Positions 1 through 7,771 of a stretch of 64,000 bases of DNA are shown piece by piece. How positions within the stretch are numbered: the stretch's first letter is position 1; the number at the start of each line of letters is the position of its first letter. The notes under the pieces were generated by a model that did not search any database, was not told the origin of the DNA, and saw nothing but the letters and a program-made list of their open reading frames with translations. Source of the DNA: Shimia sp047124445 (lineage in GTDB: Bacteria; Pseudomonadota; Alphaproteobacteria; Rhodobacterales; Rhodobacteraceae); the NCBI RefSeq assembly GCF_047124445.1, contig NZ_CP138921.1:868001-932000 (forward strand). Direction: 5' to 3'. Made by a program: the position numbers and the translations under genes.

Positions 1-2
1 TG

Positions 3-770
3 CATGCGCTTGGGGATGTCTGGGCCATGGGCGCCAAGACGCAATCCGCGCTGTTGTCGGTGACCTTGCCGCGTATGACGAGAGAGTTGCAGGCGCGGGC
101 AATGCGCGAACTTCTAGCGGGGGTTGGGGAGGTCGTGCGCGGTGCCGGTGCGGAGATTGTGGGAGGACATTCCACCATGGGGGCGGAGTTGACCATTGGG
201 CTGACCGTCACAGGCTTGCTTGAAGGCGCGGCGATTACTTTGGAAGGAGCCGAAGCGGGGGATGCGCTGATCCTGACGCGGCCGATTGGGTCAGGTACGT
301 TGTTGGCGGCAGAAATGCAGGGCAAAGCCAGCGGTCGTGACGTGGCCGCGCTGTATGAGATTTTGGCGCAGCCGCAGGGTGACGCGGCAGAAATCTTGCG
401 TGGTGCCCATGCGATGACGGATGTGACCGGTTTTGGCTTGGCTGGGCATTTGATGGCGATGTGTCGTGCGTCTGGAGTGGCGGCGGAGATTTGTCTGGAG
501 GATGTGCCAACCTATGCAGGGGCGGAGGCTCTGACAGAAGCCGGGCACCGTAGCACGATTTTTGAGGACAATAAGCTGGCCGCGCCGGTGTTTGGGCCGG
601 AGACCGCGAAGATGGCTTTGCTGCATGATCCGCAGACTTCTGGTGGTTTTTTGGCTGCGGTTGCGGCGGAAGAGGTCGAGCATTTGCGAGAGAAATTGCG
701 GGCTGCAGGACACAACGCTGCGGTGATCGGGCAACTCACTGAAGGCGCGCTGGGGATTGTGTGTCGTTGA
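3..770 (+). CDS. selD: Selenide, water dikinase (selenophosphate synthetase), C-terminal part, cut by window edge
   Basis: Makes selenophosphate from selenide and ATP, the selenium donor for selenocysteine and for 2-selenouridine in tRNA. The reading frame is open from base 3 and enters with HALGDVWAMGAK, which matches the conserved SelD block around the ATP/Mg site, so the true start lies upstream and the ATG at base 27 is internal. Later blocks fit the family: GAEIVGGHS, the TDVTGFGLAGH motif and the DPQTSGG motif near the C-terminus. The stop at 768-770 is followed by a hairpin and by mnmH on the opposite strand, which uses selenophosphate. The N-terminal part, often fused to an FAD domain in this group, cannot be judged. 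Confidence 0.93.
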   Translation, partial: HALGDVWAMGAKTQSALLSVTLPRMTRELQARAMRELLAGVGEVVRGAGAEIVGGHSTMGAELTIGLTVTGLLEGAAITLEGAEAGDALILTRPIGSGTLLAAEMQGKASGRDVAALYEILAQPQGDAAEILRGAHAMTDVTGFGLAGHLMAMCRASGVAAEICLEDVPTYAGAEALTEAGHRSTIFEDNKLAAPVFGPETAKMALLHDPQTSGGFLAAVAAEEVEHLREKLRAAGHNAAVIGQLTEGALGIVCR

Positions 771-776
771 GAAAGA

Positions 777-834
777 GAGGGGCGTTGCCCCTCGCGCAGA
801 CGGGCTCACCCCAGGATATTTGGGTTAGAAGAAG
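777..834 (+). repeat. Intergenic hairpin plus GGATATTTG-N-TTAGAAGAA module, copy 1
   Basis: A 7-bp hairpin (GAGGGGC, loop GTT, GCCCCTC; 777-793) without a T-run is followed by AGGATATTTG (813-822) and GTTAGAAGAAG (824-834). It lies between the convergent selD and mnmH stops. A second copy, in the opposite orientation, is at 61999-62033. Elements of this build, a hairpin followed by GATATTT and an AGAAGAA tail, are familiar to me from intergenic regions of Rhodobacterales; their role is not established. Confidence 0.6.
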
Positions 835-839
835 CGGGT

Positions 840-1886
840 TTACGCGGTTTCGGTCGCGATGATTTGGGTGGCTGTTGCTGCGAGGGTTTGGTCGGAGAGG
901 TCCGGCAGGGCGATGTCTTTCGCTGCGCTTGGATGTGCGCGGGACAGGCGCATATAACGAGGATCGTAGTGGGTTTCGATCAAGTCGCGTGTGAGCTCTG
1001 CGTAGTCTTTGGCGCTGGCCAGAGTTTTCCAATGCGCCGCTTTTTCGTGGCCGTGATAGCGGGTGAGCATGTCCAGCACTGTGTGCAATTTGGTTTCGTC
1101 CGCGCGCATGTCGGGATAGGCGGAGATCAGGTGGTCGACGCGGGCTTCAAGCGGAGCCGTGAGTCGCAGGTTCGGCGCGGCGATCATCGCTTGCCACAGC
1201 ACCGGCGGGATGATCAGGCGGCCGATTTTGGAGCTTTCGGCCTCGACATAGACCGGGCGGTTGGGCTGCAATTTGGCGAGGCCCATGGCGAGGCGACTTT
1301 CAAAGGCCTTTTGGCTGGGTTGGGCGTCGCCCATGGGCCCAAACAGGCTGCCGCGATGTTCGGCCATGGCTTCCAAGTCAAGCGTCTGTGCGCCTTGTTG
1401 GGCGAGGTGATCCAGAAGGCGGGTCTTGGCTGTCCCTGTGCCGCCGTCGATCACTACCATTGGGCAGGGCATAGCGCCTTCGTAAAGCGCTTTGGAGACC
1501 AAGCGGCGATAGGCTTGGTAACCGCCCTCAATAGTGTCCGCGCGCCAGCCAATTTGTTTTAGGATGATGGCGACAGAGCCGGAGCGTTGACCACCGCGCC
1601 AGCAGTAGACCAAGGGTTTGTAGCTGCCTTCTTTCACAGACAGAGGGCCTTCGAGATGCGTGGCGACGTTGCGTGCTACAATGGCTGCACCGATTTTGCG
1701 GGCTTTGAATGGGTCTTCCTGCACGTAAATGGTGCCAACACGGGCGCGCTCGTCGTTGGACATGGCAGGCAGGTTGATGGCGCCGGGGACGTGGTCCAGG
1801 GCAAATTCTGCCGGGGAGCGCACGTCAATGATCTGATCAAAGGGCAGGGAAGCAAGATCAGAGAGTTGGGTCAGTTTTAGCGGCAT
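840..1886 (-). CDS. mnmH: tRNA 2-selenouridine synthase (rhodanese plus P-loop)
   Basis: Replaces the sulfur of 2-thiouridine at the wobble base of Lys, Glu and Gln tRNAs with selenium, by way of a geranylated intermediate, using selenophosphate from SelD. The 348-residue length fits the family. An N-terminal rhodanese domain begins with the DVRSPAEF motif (residues 21-28) and carries the active-site cysteine in CWRGGQRS (C95). A P-loop follows at 148-155 (GGTGTAKT), as in bacterial MnmH. It converges on selD; the pair suggests selenium is used at least for tRNA modification. No selA or selB is visible here. Confidence 0.95.
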   Translation of the reverse strand: MPLKLTQLSDLASLPFDQIIDVRSPAEFALDHVPGAINLPAMSNDERARVGTIYVQEDPFKARKIGAAIVARNVATHLEGPLSVKEGSYKPLVYCWRGGQRSGSVAIILKQIGWRADTIEGGYQAYRRLVSKALYEGAMPCPMVVIDGGTGTAKTRLLDHLAQQGAQTLDLEAMAEHRGSLFGPMGDAQPSQKAFESRLAMGLAKLQPNRPVYVEAESSKIGRLIIPPVLWQAMIAAPNLRLTAPLEARVDHLISAYPDMRADETKLHTVLDMLTRYHGHEKAAHWKTLASAKDYAELTRDLIETHYDPRYMRLSRAHPSAAKDIALPDLSDQTLAATATQIIATETA

Positions 1887-1967
1887 GGGTTGTCCAAAAG
1901 AGAGGTCCCATGTGCATAGAACGTAAGGCCGCGGCGCGCCAGTGGGTGGGCCGCGGCCAATCGGCGC

Positions 1968-3998
1968 TTAGTAAGCCACCATGGTCAGCAGTTCGTATTC
2001 CGCGACCATCTCGTCGTCCTGATTGGAGGCGGTGACGTGCCAGCGGACCTCGCCGTATTCGTCGTTGCGCTTGGTCTTTTTCTTCACGGTCAGACGCACT
2101 TTGAGGCTGTCACCGGCGACCACCGGTTTCATGAAACGAAGTGTGTCCAGACCGGTGTTGGCCAACACGGGGCCTTCGTTGGGCTCCACAAAGAGACCAG
2201 CAGCGAAGGACAGGAGAAGGTAGCCATGGGCGACGCGGCCGGGGAAAAATGGGTTCCGTGCGGCGGCGTCTTCGTCCATGTGGGCATAGAAGGTGTCGCC
2301 GGTGAAGTTGGCGAAGTGTTCGATATCCTCCAGCGTGATTTCACGGGGTTTAGTGTAGAGGGTTTCGCCGACGGCCAATTCACCAAAGCGGCGGGTGAAT
2401 GGGTGTGCACCTCCGTCGATTTCCTTGGCTCCAGGCACCCATTGCTGGCCGATGCCGGTGAGGATGTCCGGGCTGCCTTGGATGGCGGTGCGCTGCATGT
2501 AGTGTTTCACGGCGCGGATGCCGCCAAGTTCTTCGCCACCGCCTGCGCGACCGGGGCCGCCGTGCACCATGTGGGGCAAGGGGGAACCGTGGCCGGTGCT
2601 TTCGCCCATGCTGTCTCGGTTGTTGAAATAAAGGCGGCCATGGAAGGCGCCTGCGCCCATGGCGACTCCGCGAGCAACCTCTGCGTCATGGGTAATAACG
2701 GAGGCGACAAGGGAGCCTTGGCCTTTGTTGGCGAGCGCGATGGCGTGGTCGAGATCGCGGTAGCCCATGAGGGTGGAGACGGGGCCAAAGGCTTCAGAGG
2801 CGTGTACGTGTTCTGCGGTATCAGGCGATGCGCAGTGGAACAGCATCGGTGGGACAAAGGCGCCGTTCTCGGCGTCGGCACCTTCGACTTGGAAATCGTC
2901 CGGGTTGCCAAAGACACGCTCGGCTTCGGTGCCCAGCAACGCAGCCTTTTCCAGCACGTCGCGTTTTTGACCTGCAGAGACCAGCGCGCCCATGCGGGTG
3001 CTTTCGAGGCGAGGGTCGCCGATCACTGTTTTGGCAAGCCGCGCGGAGAGGGCTTCTATGACGGCCTCAGTTGTGGCTTCAGGTGCGATGATGCGTCGGA
3101 TGGCGGTACATTTCTGTCCCGCTTTGGTGGTCATCTCGCGCGAGACTTCTTTGACGAAGAGGTCAAATTCGGGCGTTCCGGGCGTGGCATCTGGGCCGAG
3201 AATGGACGCGTTGAGGCTATCCGCTTCAGATGTAAAGCGCACAGAGTTGCCCAAAATCAGCGGGTTGGAGCGCAGCTTTAAGGCTGTGTCGGCGGAGCCG
3301 GTGAAAGCCACGGCGTCCTGGCAGGTCAGATGGTCAAGCATGTTGCCAAGGCCGCCGGAGACCAGTTGGATCGCTCCGTCAGGCAGGATGCCGCTGTCGA
3401 CCATAAGACGCACGCAGAGTTCCGTGACGTAGCAGGTGGAGGTGGCGGGTTTCACAATTGCTGGCACACCGGCAAGCAGGGTAGGTGCCAGCTTTTCCAG
3501 CATGCCCCAGACCGGGAAGTTGAAGGCGTTGATGTGTACCGCAACGCCTTGCAGCGGCGTGCAGATGTGCTGCCCCATGAATGTACCGTTGCGGGAGAGC
3601 TGTTCCACGTCGCCGTCCAGATAGACGGTGCTGTCGGGCATTTCGCGGCGGCCTTTGGAGGCAAACACTAGCATGGTGCCAATGCCGCCGTCGATGTCGA
3701 TCATGTGATCCGCTTGCGTCGCGCCGGTGTTGAAGGAGAGCTCATACATCGCTTTGCGGTGTTCGCGCAGGTGCAGGGCGAGGGCTTTGAGCATGCGGGC
3801 GCGGTCATGGAAGGTCATCTTGCGCAAGGCCGGGCCGCCCACGGTGCGAGCGTAGTCCAACATGGCTTGCACATCGAGGGCATCGTTGCCCGCGGTGGCA
3901 ATGACGTCGCCAGTGATGGCTGAGGCGATGTTGCGCGCACCGTCGCCGGGCGCGATCCATTGACCTGCAGCAAAGCTTGAAACGTTTTGGATGGACAT
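1968..3998 (-). CDS. paaZ: Bifunctional oxepin-CoA hydrolase / 3-oxo-5,6-dehydrosuberyl-CoA semialdehyde dehydrogenase
   Basis: Opens the oxepin-CoA ring of the phenylacetate pathway with its C-terminal hydratase domain and oxidises the resulting aldehyde with its N-terminal dehydrogenase domain. The 676-residue product matches PaaZ. The aldehyde dehydrogenase part has the catalytic cysteine in AGQKCTAIRR (about C297) and glutamate in FTSEADSLN (about E258). The MaoC-type part has the D-x4-H pair in GDTFYAH (about D568 and H573). The start at 3998 is chosen because it is preceded by GGGGAGAG and gives the usual N-terminus; the frame is open 156 bases further upstream but without a family match. 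It is divergent from paaI across a 95-bp gap holding a palindrome. Confidence 0.95.
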   Translation of the reverse strand: MSIQNVSSFAAGQWIAPGDGARNIASAITGDVIATAGNDALDVQAMLDYARTVGGPALRKMTFHDRARMLKALALHLREHRKAMYELSFNTGATQADHMIDIDGGIGTMLVFASKGRREMPDSTVYLDGDVEQLSRNGTFMGQHICTPLQGVAVHINAFNFPVWGMLEKLAPTLLAGVPAIVKPATSTCYVTELCVRLMVDSGILPDGAIQLVSGGLGNMLDHLTCQDAVAFTGSADTALKLRSNPLILGNSVRFTSEADSLNASILGPDATPGTPEFDLFVKEVSREMTTKAGQKCTAIRRIIAPEATTEAVIEALSARLAKTVIGDPRLESTRMGALVSAGQKRDVLEKAALLGTEAERVFGNPDDFQVEGADAENGAFVPPMLFHCASPDTAEHVHASEAFGPVSTLMGYRDLDHAIALANKGQGSLVASVITHDAEVARGVAMGAGAFHGRLYFNNRDSMGESTGHGSPLPHMVHGGPGRAGGGEELGGIRAVKHYMQRTAIQGSPDILTGIGQQWVPGAKEIDGGAHPFTRRFGELAVGETLYTKPREITLEDIEHFANFTGDTFYAHMDEDAAARNPFFPGRVAHGYLLLSFAAGLFVEPNEGPVLANTGLDTLRFMKPVVAGDSLKVRLTVKKKTKRNDEYGEVRWHVTASNQDDEMVAEYELLTMVAY

Positions 3999-4039
3999 GG
4001 CTCTCTCCCCGATATGTCTCCGTGAATCATTTATTGACC

Positions 4040-4051
4040 AACCGTTCGGTT
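4040..4051. promoter_or_regulatory. Probable PaaR operator between paaZ and paaI
   Basis: AACCGTTCGGTT has perfect 5-bp inverted arms (AACCG/CGGTT) and sits mid-way between the divergent paaZ and paaI starts. A related palindrome precedes the thiolase gene at 12669-12684 (both ACC-N4-GGT with CC two bases upstream). TetR-type PaaR repressors of phenylacetate genes bind palindromes of this kind and release them on phenylacetyl-CoA. The assignment to the paaR gene of this window is inference. Confidence 0.6.
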
Positions 4052-4093
4052 TATGCAAGCTGGAGCGTGAGGAGATTGTGTTGGGAGGCACAG

Positions 4094-4519
4094 ATGACGC
4101 CAAAAGAGCGGGCCGAGAAAAGCGCGGCGACGATGTGGTCCACAGACCGCGCAAGCCAGCACATGGGTATGCAAATTGTTGAGGTGGATGAAGGGCAAGC
4201 GACGCTCGCGATGACGGTGAAGCCAGAGCATTGTAATGGCCATGGGATTTGCCACGGTGGCTTCACGTTTACTTTGGCCGACAGCGCCTTTGCATTTGCC
4301 TGCAACAGCCGCAATCAGGCGACAGTGGCGCAGCACAACAACATTTCTTACATCGCGCCAGGGCGTGAGGGGGACGTGCTCACCGCGGTGGCAAGGGAGG
4401 TGAGTCTCACCGGGCGCAGCGGGATTTATGATGTGACCGTGTCCAATCAGGACGGCCAGGTGATTGCCGAATTTCGTGGCGCCTCGCGCGCGATCAAAGG
4501 CCACATGTTTGAAGAATAA
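4094..4519 (+). CDS. paaI: Hydroxyphenylacetyl-CoA thioesterase (hotdog fold)
   Basis: Hydrolyses dead-end or stalled phenylacetyl-CoA derivatives and so protects the free CoA pool. The 141-residue protein shows the hotdog thioesterase signature GICHGGFTFTLADSAFAFA (from residue 50), with the HGG loop and the catalytic aspartate in the LADSA helix. The ATG at 4094 has GGGAGG six bases upstream and gives the usual PaaI length; the frame is open further upstream into the promoter region. It is followed after 20 bases by paaK, and the two very likely share a transcript with paaR. Confidence 0.93.
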   Translation: MTPKERAEKSAATMWSTDRASQHMGMQIVEVDEGQATLAMTVKPEHCNGHGICHGGFTFTLADSAFAFACNSRNQATVAQHNNISYIAPGREGDVLTAVAREVSLTGRSGIYDVTVSNQDGQVIAEFRGASRAIKGHMFEE

Positions 4520-4539
4520 GCGACGTTGGGGAGGACGTT

Positions 4540-5850
4540 ATGAAAGATTTGTCACCACGCAAGGAAGAGCTTGAACCCATTGAAATCGCGTCGATTGATG
4601 AAATCCGTGCGGTGCAGTTGGAGCGGCTGAAGTGGTCATTGACCCACGCCTACACCAATGTGCCGATGTACAAGAAGCGCTTTGATGACGCTGGGGTGCA
4701 CCCGGATGATCTGCAAAGCCTGGCTGATCTGGCCAAGTTCCCGTTTTCCTACAAAAACGACCTGCGGGACAACTATCCCTTTGGACTTTTGGCTGTACCT
4801 CGACAACAGATTGCGCGGTTGCACGCGTCTTCTGGCACCACGGGCAAGCCAACAGTGGTGGGCTATACTGCCAAGGACATCGACAACTGGGCGGATCTGA
4901 TGGCACGCAGCCTGCGGGCGTCGGGGCTTCGGGCCGGGGATTTGGTGCACAATGCCTATGGTTATGGGCTGTTCACTGGCGGTTTGGGCGCGCATTATGG
5001 GATCGAGCGTCTTGGCGCGACTGTGGTGCCAATGAGCGGCGGGCAGACCGAGAAACAGGTTGGGTTGATCACCGATTTTCAGCCGGACGGGATTATGGTG
5101 ACGCCAAGCTATATGCTCAATATTTTGGAGCAGTATCATAAGCTTGGCATGGACCCACGTGAGAGCTCTCTGTCAGTTGGTGTGTTTGGCGCGGAGCCTT
5201 GGACGGACGCGATGCGCAAAGAGGTTGAGGCCGCCTTTGATATGCATGCGGTGGATATTTACGGGCTGAGTGAGATCATGGGGCCGGGCGTGGCCAATGA
5301 ATGTGTCGAGACCAAAGATGGACCCGTGATTTGGGAAGACCATTTCTATCCGGAGATCATTGATCCGCAGACTGGAGAGGTGCTGCCGGATGGTGAATTG
5401 GGCGAACTGGTGTTCACCACATTGACCAAGGAAGGCTTGCCGATGATCCGCTATCGTACGCGGGATTTGACGCGGCTTTTGCCGGGCACGGCGCGGTCGA
5501 TGCGGCGGATGGAGAAGATCACTGGTCGCTCCGATGACATGATCATCCTACGCGGCGTGAACGTCTTCCCAAGTCAGGTGGAGGAGCAGGTGCTTGCGAC
5601 CGGAGGGCTTGCGCCATATTACCAGATCGAACTGTATAAATCAGGTCGCATGGATGCGATGCGGGTGTTTGTGGAGGCGATGCCAAGTGCGGCAGACAAC
5701 CTGTCCAAGACCGCCGCTGCTCGTATGTTGACCAAACATATCAAGGACATGATCGGCGTGTCGGTGGAAGTGATTGTGGGTGACCCCGGCGAAGTGGAGC
5801 GCAGCCAGGGTAAGGCGAAGCGTGTGGTGGACAATCGAGGCGCCGGATAA
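4540..5850 (+). CDS. paaK: Phenylacetate-CoA ligase
   Basis: Activates phenylacetate to phenylacetyl-CoA with ATP, the first step of the pathway. The 436 residues are the usual PaaK length. The adenylate-forming phosphate loop SSGTTGKPTVVGY is at 97-109, and the later blocks YGLSEIMGPGV and ITGRSDDMIILRGVNVFPSQVE, the latter ending in the typical PaaK C-terminal subdomain, are clear. GGGGAGG precedes the start. Its stop overlaps the paaR start by one base (TAATG). Confidence 0.96.
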   Translation: MKDLSPRKEELEPIEIASIDEIRAVQLERLKWSLTHAYTNVPMYKKRFDDAGVHPDDLQSLADLAKFPFSYKNDLRDNYPFGLLAVPRQQIARLHASSGTTGKPTVVGYTAKDIDNWADLMARSLRASGLRAGDLVHNAYGYGLFTGGLGAHYGIERLGATVVPMSGGQTEKQVGLITDFQPDGIMVTPSYMLNILEQYHKLGMDPRESSLSVGVFGAEPWTDAMRKEVEAAFDMHAVDIYGLSEIMGPGVANECVETKDGPVIWEDHFYPEIIDPQTGEVLPDGELGELVFTTLTKEGLPMIRYRTRDLTRLLPGTARSMRRMEKITGRSDDMIILRGVNVFPSQVEEQVLATGGLAPYYQIELYKSGRMDAMRVFVEAMPSAADNLSKTAAARMLTKHIKDMIGVSVEVIVGDPGEVERSQGKAKRVVDNRGAG

Positions 5851-6449
5851 TGGCGCGTACAATTGCCAAGGATCACGAGCAAAAACGGGCGCATATCCTG
5901 AAATCGGCGGCGCGTGTGTTTGCCGAACAAGGGTATGACCGAGCGTCCATGTCGGTGTTGGCCAAGGAGTGTGGCATCTCCAAAGCCAATATCTATCACT
6001 ACTACGACAGCAAAGACGCGCTGTTGTTTGATGTGCTGGATACCTACCTAAAAGCCTTGCGGGATCGCATTTGTGGTCTTGATTTGAGTGACTTGGATGT
6101 CAAAGCTCAACTGCGTGCTGTGGTGCGTGAGATCCTTTTGGCCTATCAAGGTGCGGATGACGAGCATCGTGTGCAAAGCACCGGCATGCGTGCCTTGCCG
6201 ATGGAGCAGCAGCAGGTGTTGCGTGGGTATCAGCGGGATTTGGTGAACCGGGTTAGCGAGGTGGTTGCGGCCAGCGCCGAAGGTGTGTTTGACCATGATC
6301 CGGTGCGCCTGCGAGAAACCACGATGTCGGTGTTTGGCATGCTCAACTGGTATTATATGTGGCAGCATGGTGCGGAAACGGAAGCGCGGGAGCGCTATGC
6401 GGATCTGGCGACGGACTTGGTGCTGGGAGGCGTACGTGGCCTTGCTTGA
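5850..6449 (+). CDS. paaR: TetR family regulator of phenylacetate genes (PaaR-like)
   Basis: A 199-residue TetR-type repressor. The N-terminal helix-turn-helix (about residues 12-58) shows the typical run RVFAEQGYDRASMSVLAKE followed by GISKANIYHYYDSKDAL. The C-terminal ligand domain is less conserved. It is translationally coupled to paaK (TAATG), which strongly suggests it controls this cluster, with phenylacetyl-CoA as the likely inducer by analogy to known PaaR proteins. Candidate operators are the palindromes at 4040-4051 and 12669-12684. The gene symbol is by context. Confidence 0.85.
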   Translation: MARTIAKDHEQKRAHILKSAARVFAEQGYDRASMSVLAKECGISKANIYHYYDSKDALLFDVLDTYLKALRDRICGLDLSDLDVKAQLRAVVREILLAYQGADDEHRVQSTGMRALPMEQQQVLRGYQRDLVNRVSEVVAASAEGVFDHDPVRLRETTMSVFGMLNWYYMWQHGAETEARERYADLATDLVLGGVRGLA

Positions 6450-6551
6450 GCAAGTGAGGCGCCTAAGTCGCCTTCAGATTGTTTTTGGACCACTTGGTTA
6501 ATTTGTGTTAAAACATGCCCATTATAGTTGTTTTTTATAAAGGGTAGAGTT

Positions 6552-7250
6552 TTGAAAAAGCAATTTAGTGGTGTTGTGCTCGCGGCGATTTTGACCGGCA
6601 GCGGCGCAGCGCAGGCAGATCCGTCTTTTGGATTTGGTCTGACTTATGTCTTTGGCGGCGATTGGGCCTTGGGCGTACGTGTGTTCCACGATGACGAGCC
6701 GGAAAGTGCGGTTCTGGCCTTGGGTTTTGATTATAAGTTTGGCTCTCAGGCGTTCCGCCCCACGATTGGCGCGGCTTATCTGGACGAGGATTTCTACATC
6801 GACTTTAGCCTTGGTTATGACACTCGATTGCAGGCACTGGATTACGGCATAGGCATTGGGGCAGCGTTTGAAACCGAGAAACCGGCGGCTGGCGGAGGGG
6901 CGACAACCGCCGGCGGCGACACCACGCCAACCGGCACGGACACAGGAAGTGGGGACACAGGCGGCGCGGGCACTGATACCGGCGGCGACACAGGCGATAG
7001 CGATGATGGTGGCGGAACCGATACCGGAGGCGACACGGATACCGGCACTGACACGGGCGACGGCGGTGGCGGCACAGGGGATGGCGGCACAGGGGATGGC
7101 GACACGGGCGGTGGAGACTCTGGAGGAGGCGATACCGGCGATGGAGACACCGGAGGCGGCACCGATGACGATGGTGGCTCTGACGACGGAAAATCCGGCT
7201 GCGGCGGGTCAACGGACTCCGACGTGACCCTCGCGTCGTTGGATTGCTAA
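6552..7250 (+). CDS. Secreted protein: small beta-rich domain plus Gly/Thr/Asp-rich tail
   Basis: Function not recognised. A signal peptide (KKQFSGVV through AAQA, then DPSFGFG) leads into a domain of about 90 residues with short alternating strands (GFGLTYVFGGDWALGVRVF and so on), resembling a fragment of an outer-membrane or periplasmic beta structure. From about residue 105 a long low-complexity acidic tail of GDTG, GGGD and TDTG units runs to a C-terminal DGKSGCGGS segment with two cysteines. I prefer the TTG at 6552 because AAAGGGTAGAG lies just upstream and the product lines up with the paralogue at 7380; a TTG at 6528 is the alternative. It sits between paaR and paaE with no obvious link to phenylacetate. 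Confidence 0.75.
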   Translation: MKKQFSGVVLAAILTGSGAAQADPSFGFGLTYVFGGDWALGVRVFHDDEPESAVLALGFDYKFGSQAFRPTIGAAYLDEDFYIDFSLGYDTRLQALDYGIGIGAAFETEKPAAGGGATTAGGDTTPTGTDTGSGDTGGAGTDTGGDTGDSDDGGGTDTGGDTDTGTDTGDGGGGTGDGGTGDGDTGGGDSGGGDTGDGDTGGGTDDDGGSDDGKSGCGGSTDSDVTLASLDC

Positions 7251-7379
7251 AGATCTGACGCCTTTTCGAGAGGCTGTTGCCGCAGGTGCACAATCCGGTG
7301 CGCGTGTTTTTGACTTATTGGCGCGCCCGGACGATCCATGATATTTTCTCGCCAACTAATTGCGGTGGGAGAGAAAATC

Positions 7380-7718
7380 ATGAAACGAGCTTTGACAGCC
7401 GGTCTTTTGGGGGTTGCTTTGTTGGGCGGTACCGTGGCGCAGGCAGATCCGTCCTTTGGTCTGGGTCTTACATATACGTTTGGCGGTGACTGGGGCGTTG
7501 GCGTGCGCGTGTTCCACGATGATGAGCCGGAAAGCGCGGTTCTGGCGATTGGAGCGGACTACAAGTTTGGCACACAGGCGTTCCGTCCAACTGTGGGCGC
7601 GGCCTATCTGGATGAAGACTTCTATGTCGATTTCAGCCTTGGATACGACACGCGCTTGCAGGCGTTGGATTATGGCGTTGGCCTTGGCGCTGCGTTTGAG
7701 ACACAGCCGAAGCCGTAA
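7380..7718 (+). CDS. Secreted small beta-rich protein, paralogue without tail
   Basis: A 112-residue protein nearly identical in plan to the N-terminal half of the gene just upstream: signal peptide ending AQA, then DPSFGLGLTYTFGGDWGVGV, VFHDDEPESAV, YKFGTQAFRPTVGAAYLDED and SLGYDTRLQALDYG. It stops where the acidic tail of its neighbour begins, so the pair looks like a tandem duplication with tail gain or loss. The start ATG at 7380 has GGTGGGAGAG upstream. Location is probably periplasmic or outer membrane. No function is recognised. Confidence 0.8.
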   Translation: MKRALTAGLLGVALLGGTVAQADPSFGLGLTYTFGGDWGVGVRVFHDDEPESAVLAIGADYKFGTQAFRPTVGAAYLDEDFYVDFSLGYDTRLQALDYGVGLGAAFETQPKP

Positions 7719-7744
7719 GGTCTTCGGTGCTTTCGGAGAAAAGA

Positions 7745-7769
7745 AAAGGGCGCCTCTGTGGCGCCCTTT
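7745..7769. terminator. Bidirectional hairpin terminator between the small secreted gene and paaE
   Basis: AAAGGGCGCC, loop TCTGT, GGCGCCCTTT forms a 10-bp stem whose outer A/T pairs serve as short U-runs in both directions. It lies in the 53-bp gap between convergent genes. Confidence 0.8.
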
Positions 7770-7771
7770 GA

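Noticed and set aside
6497..6510. CtrA-like box TTAA-N6-TTAA upstream of the secreted paralogue
   Set aside because: The CtrA consensus needs seven bases between the half sites; here there are six, and the stretch is A/T-rich by itself.
6842..7162. Long proline-rich frame on the minus strand opposite the GDTG-rich tail
   Set aside because: It is the mirror of the Gly/Thr/Asp codon repeats and has no start signal.
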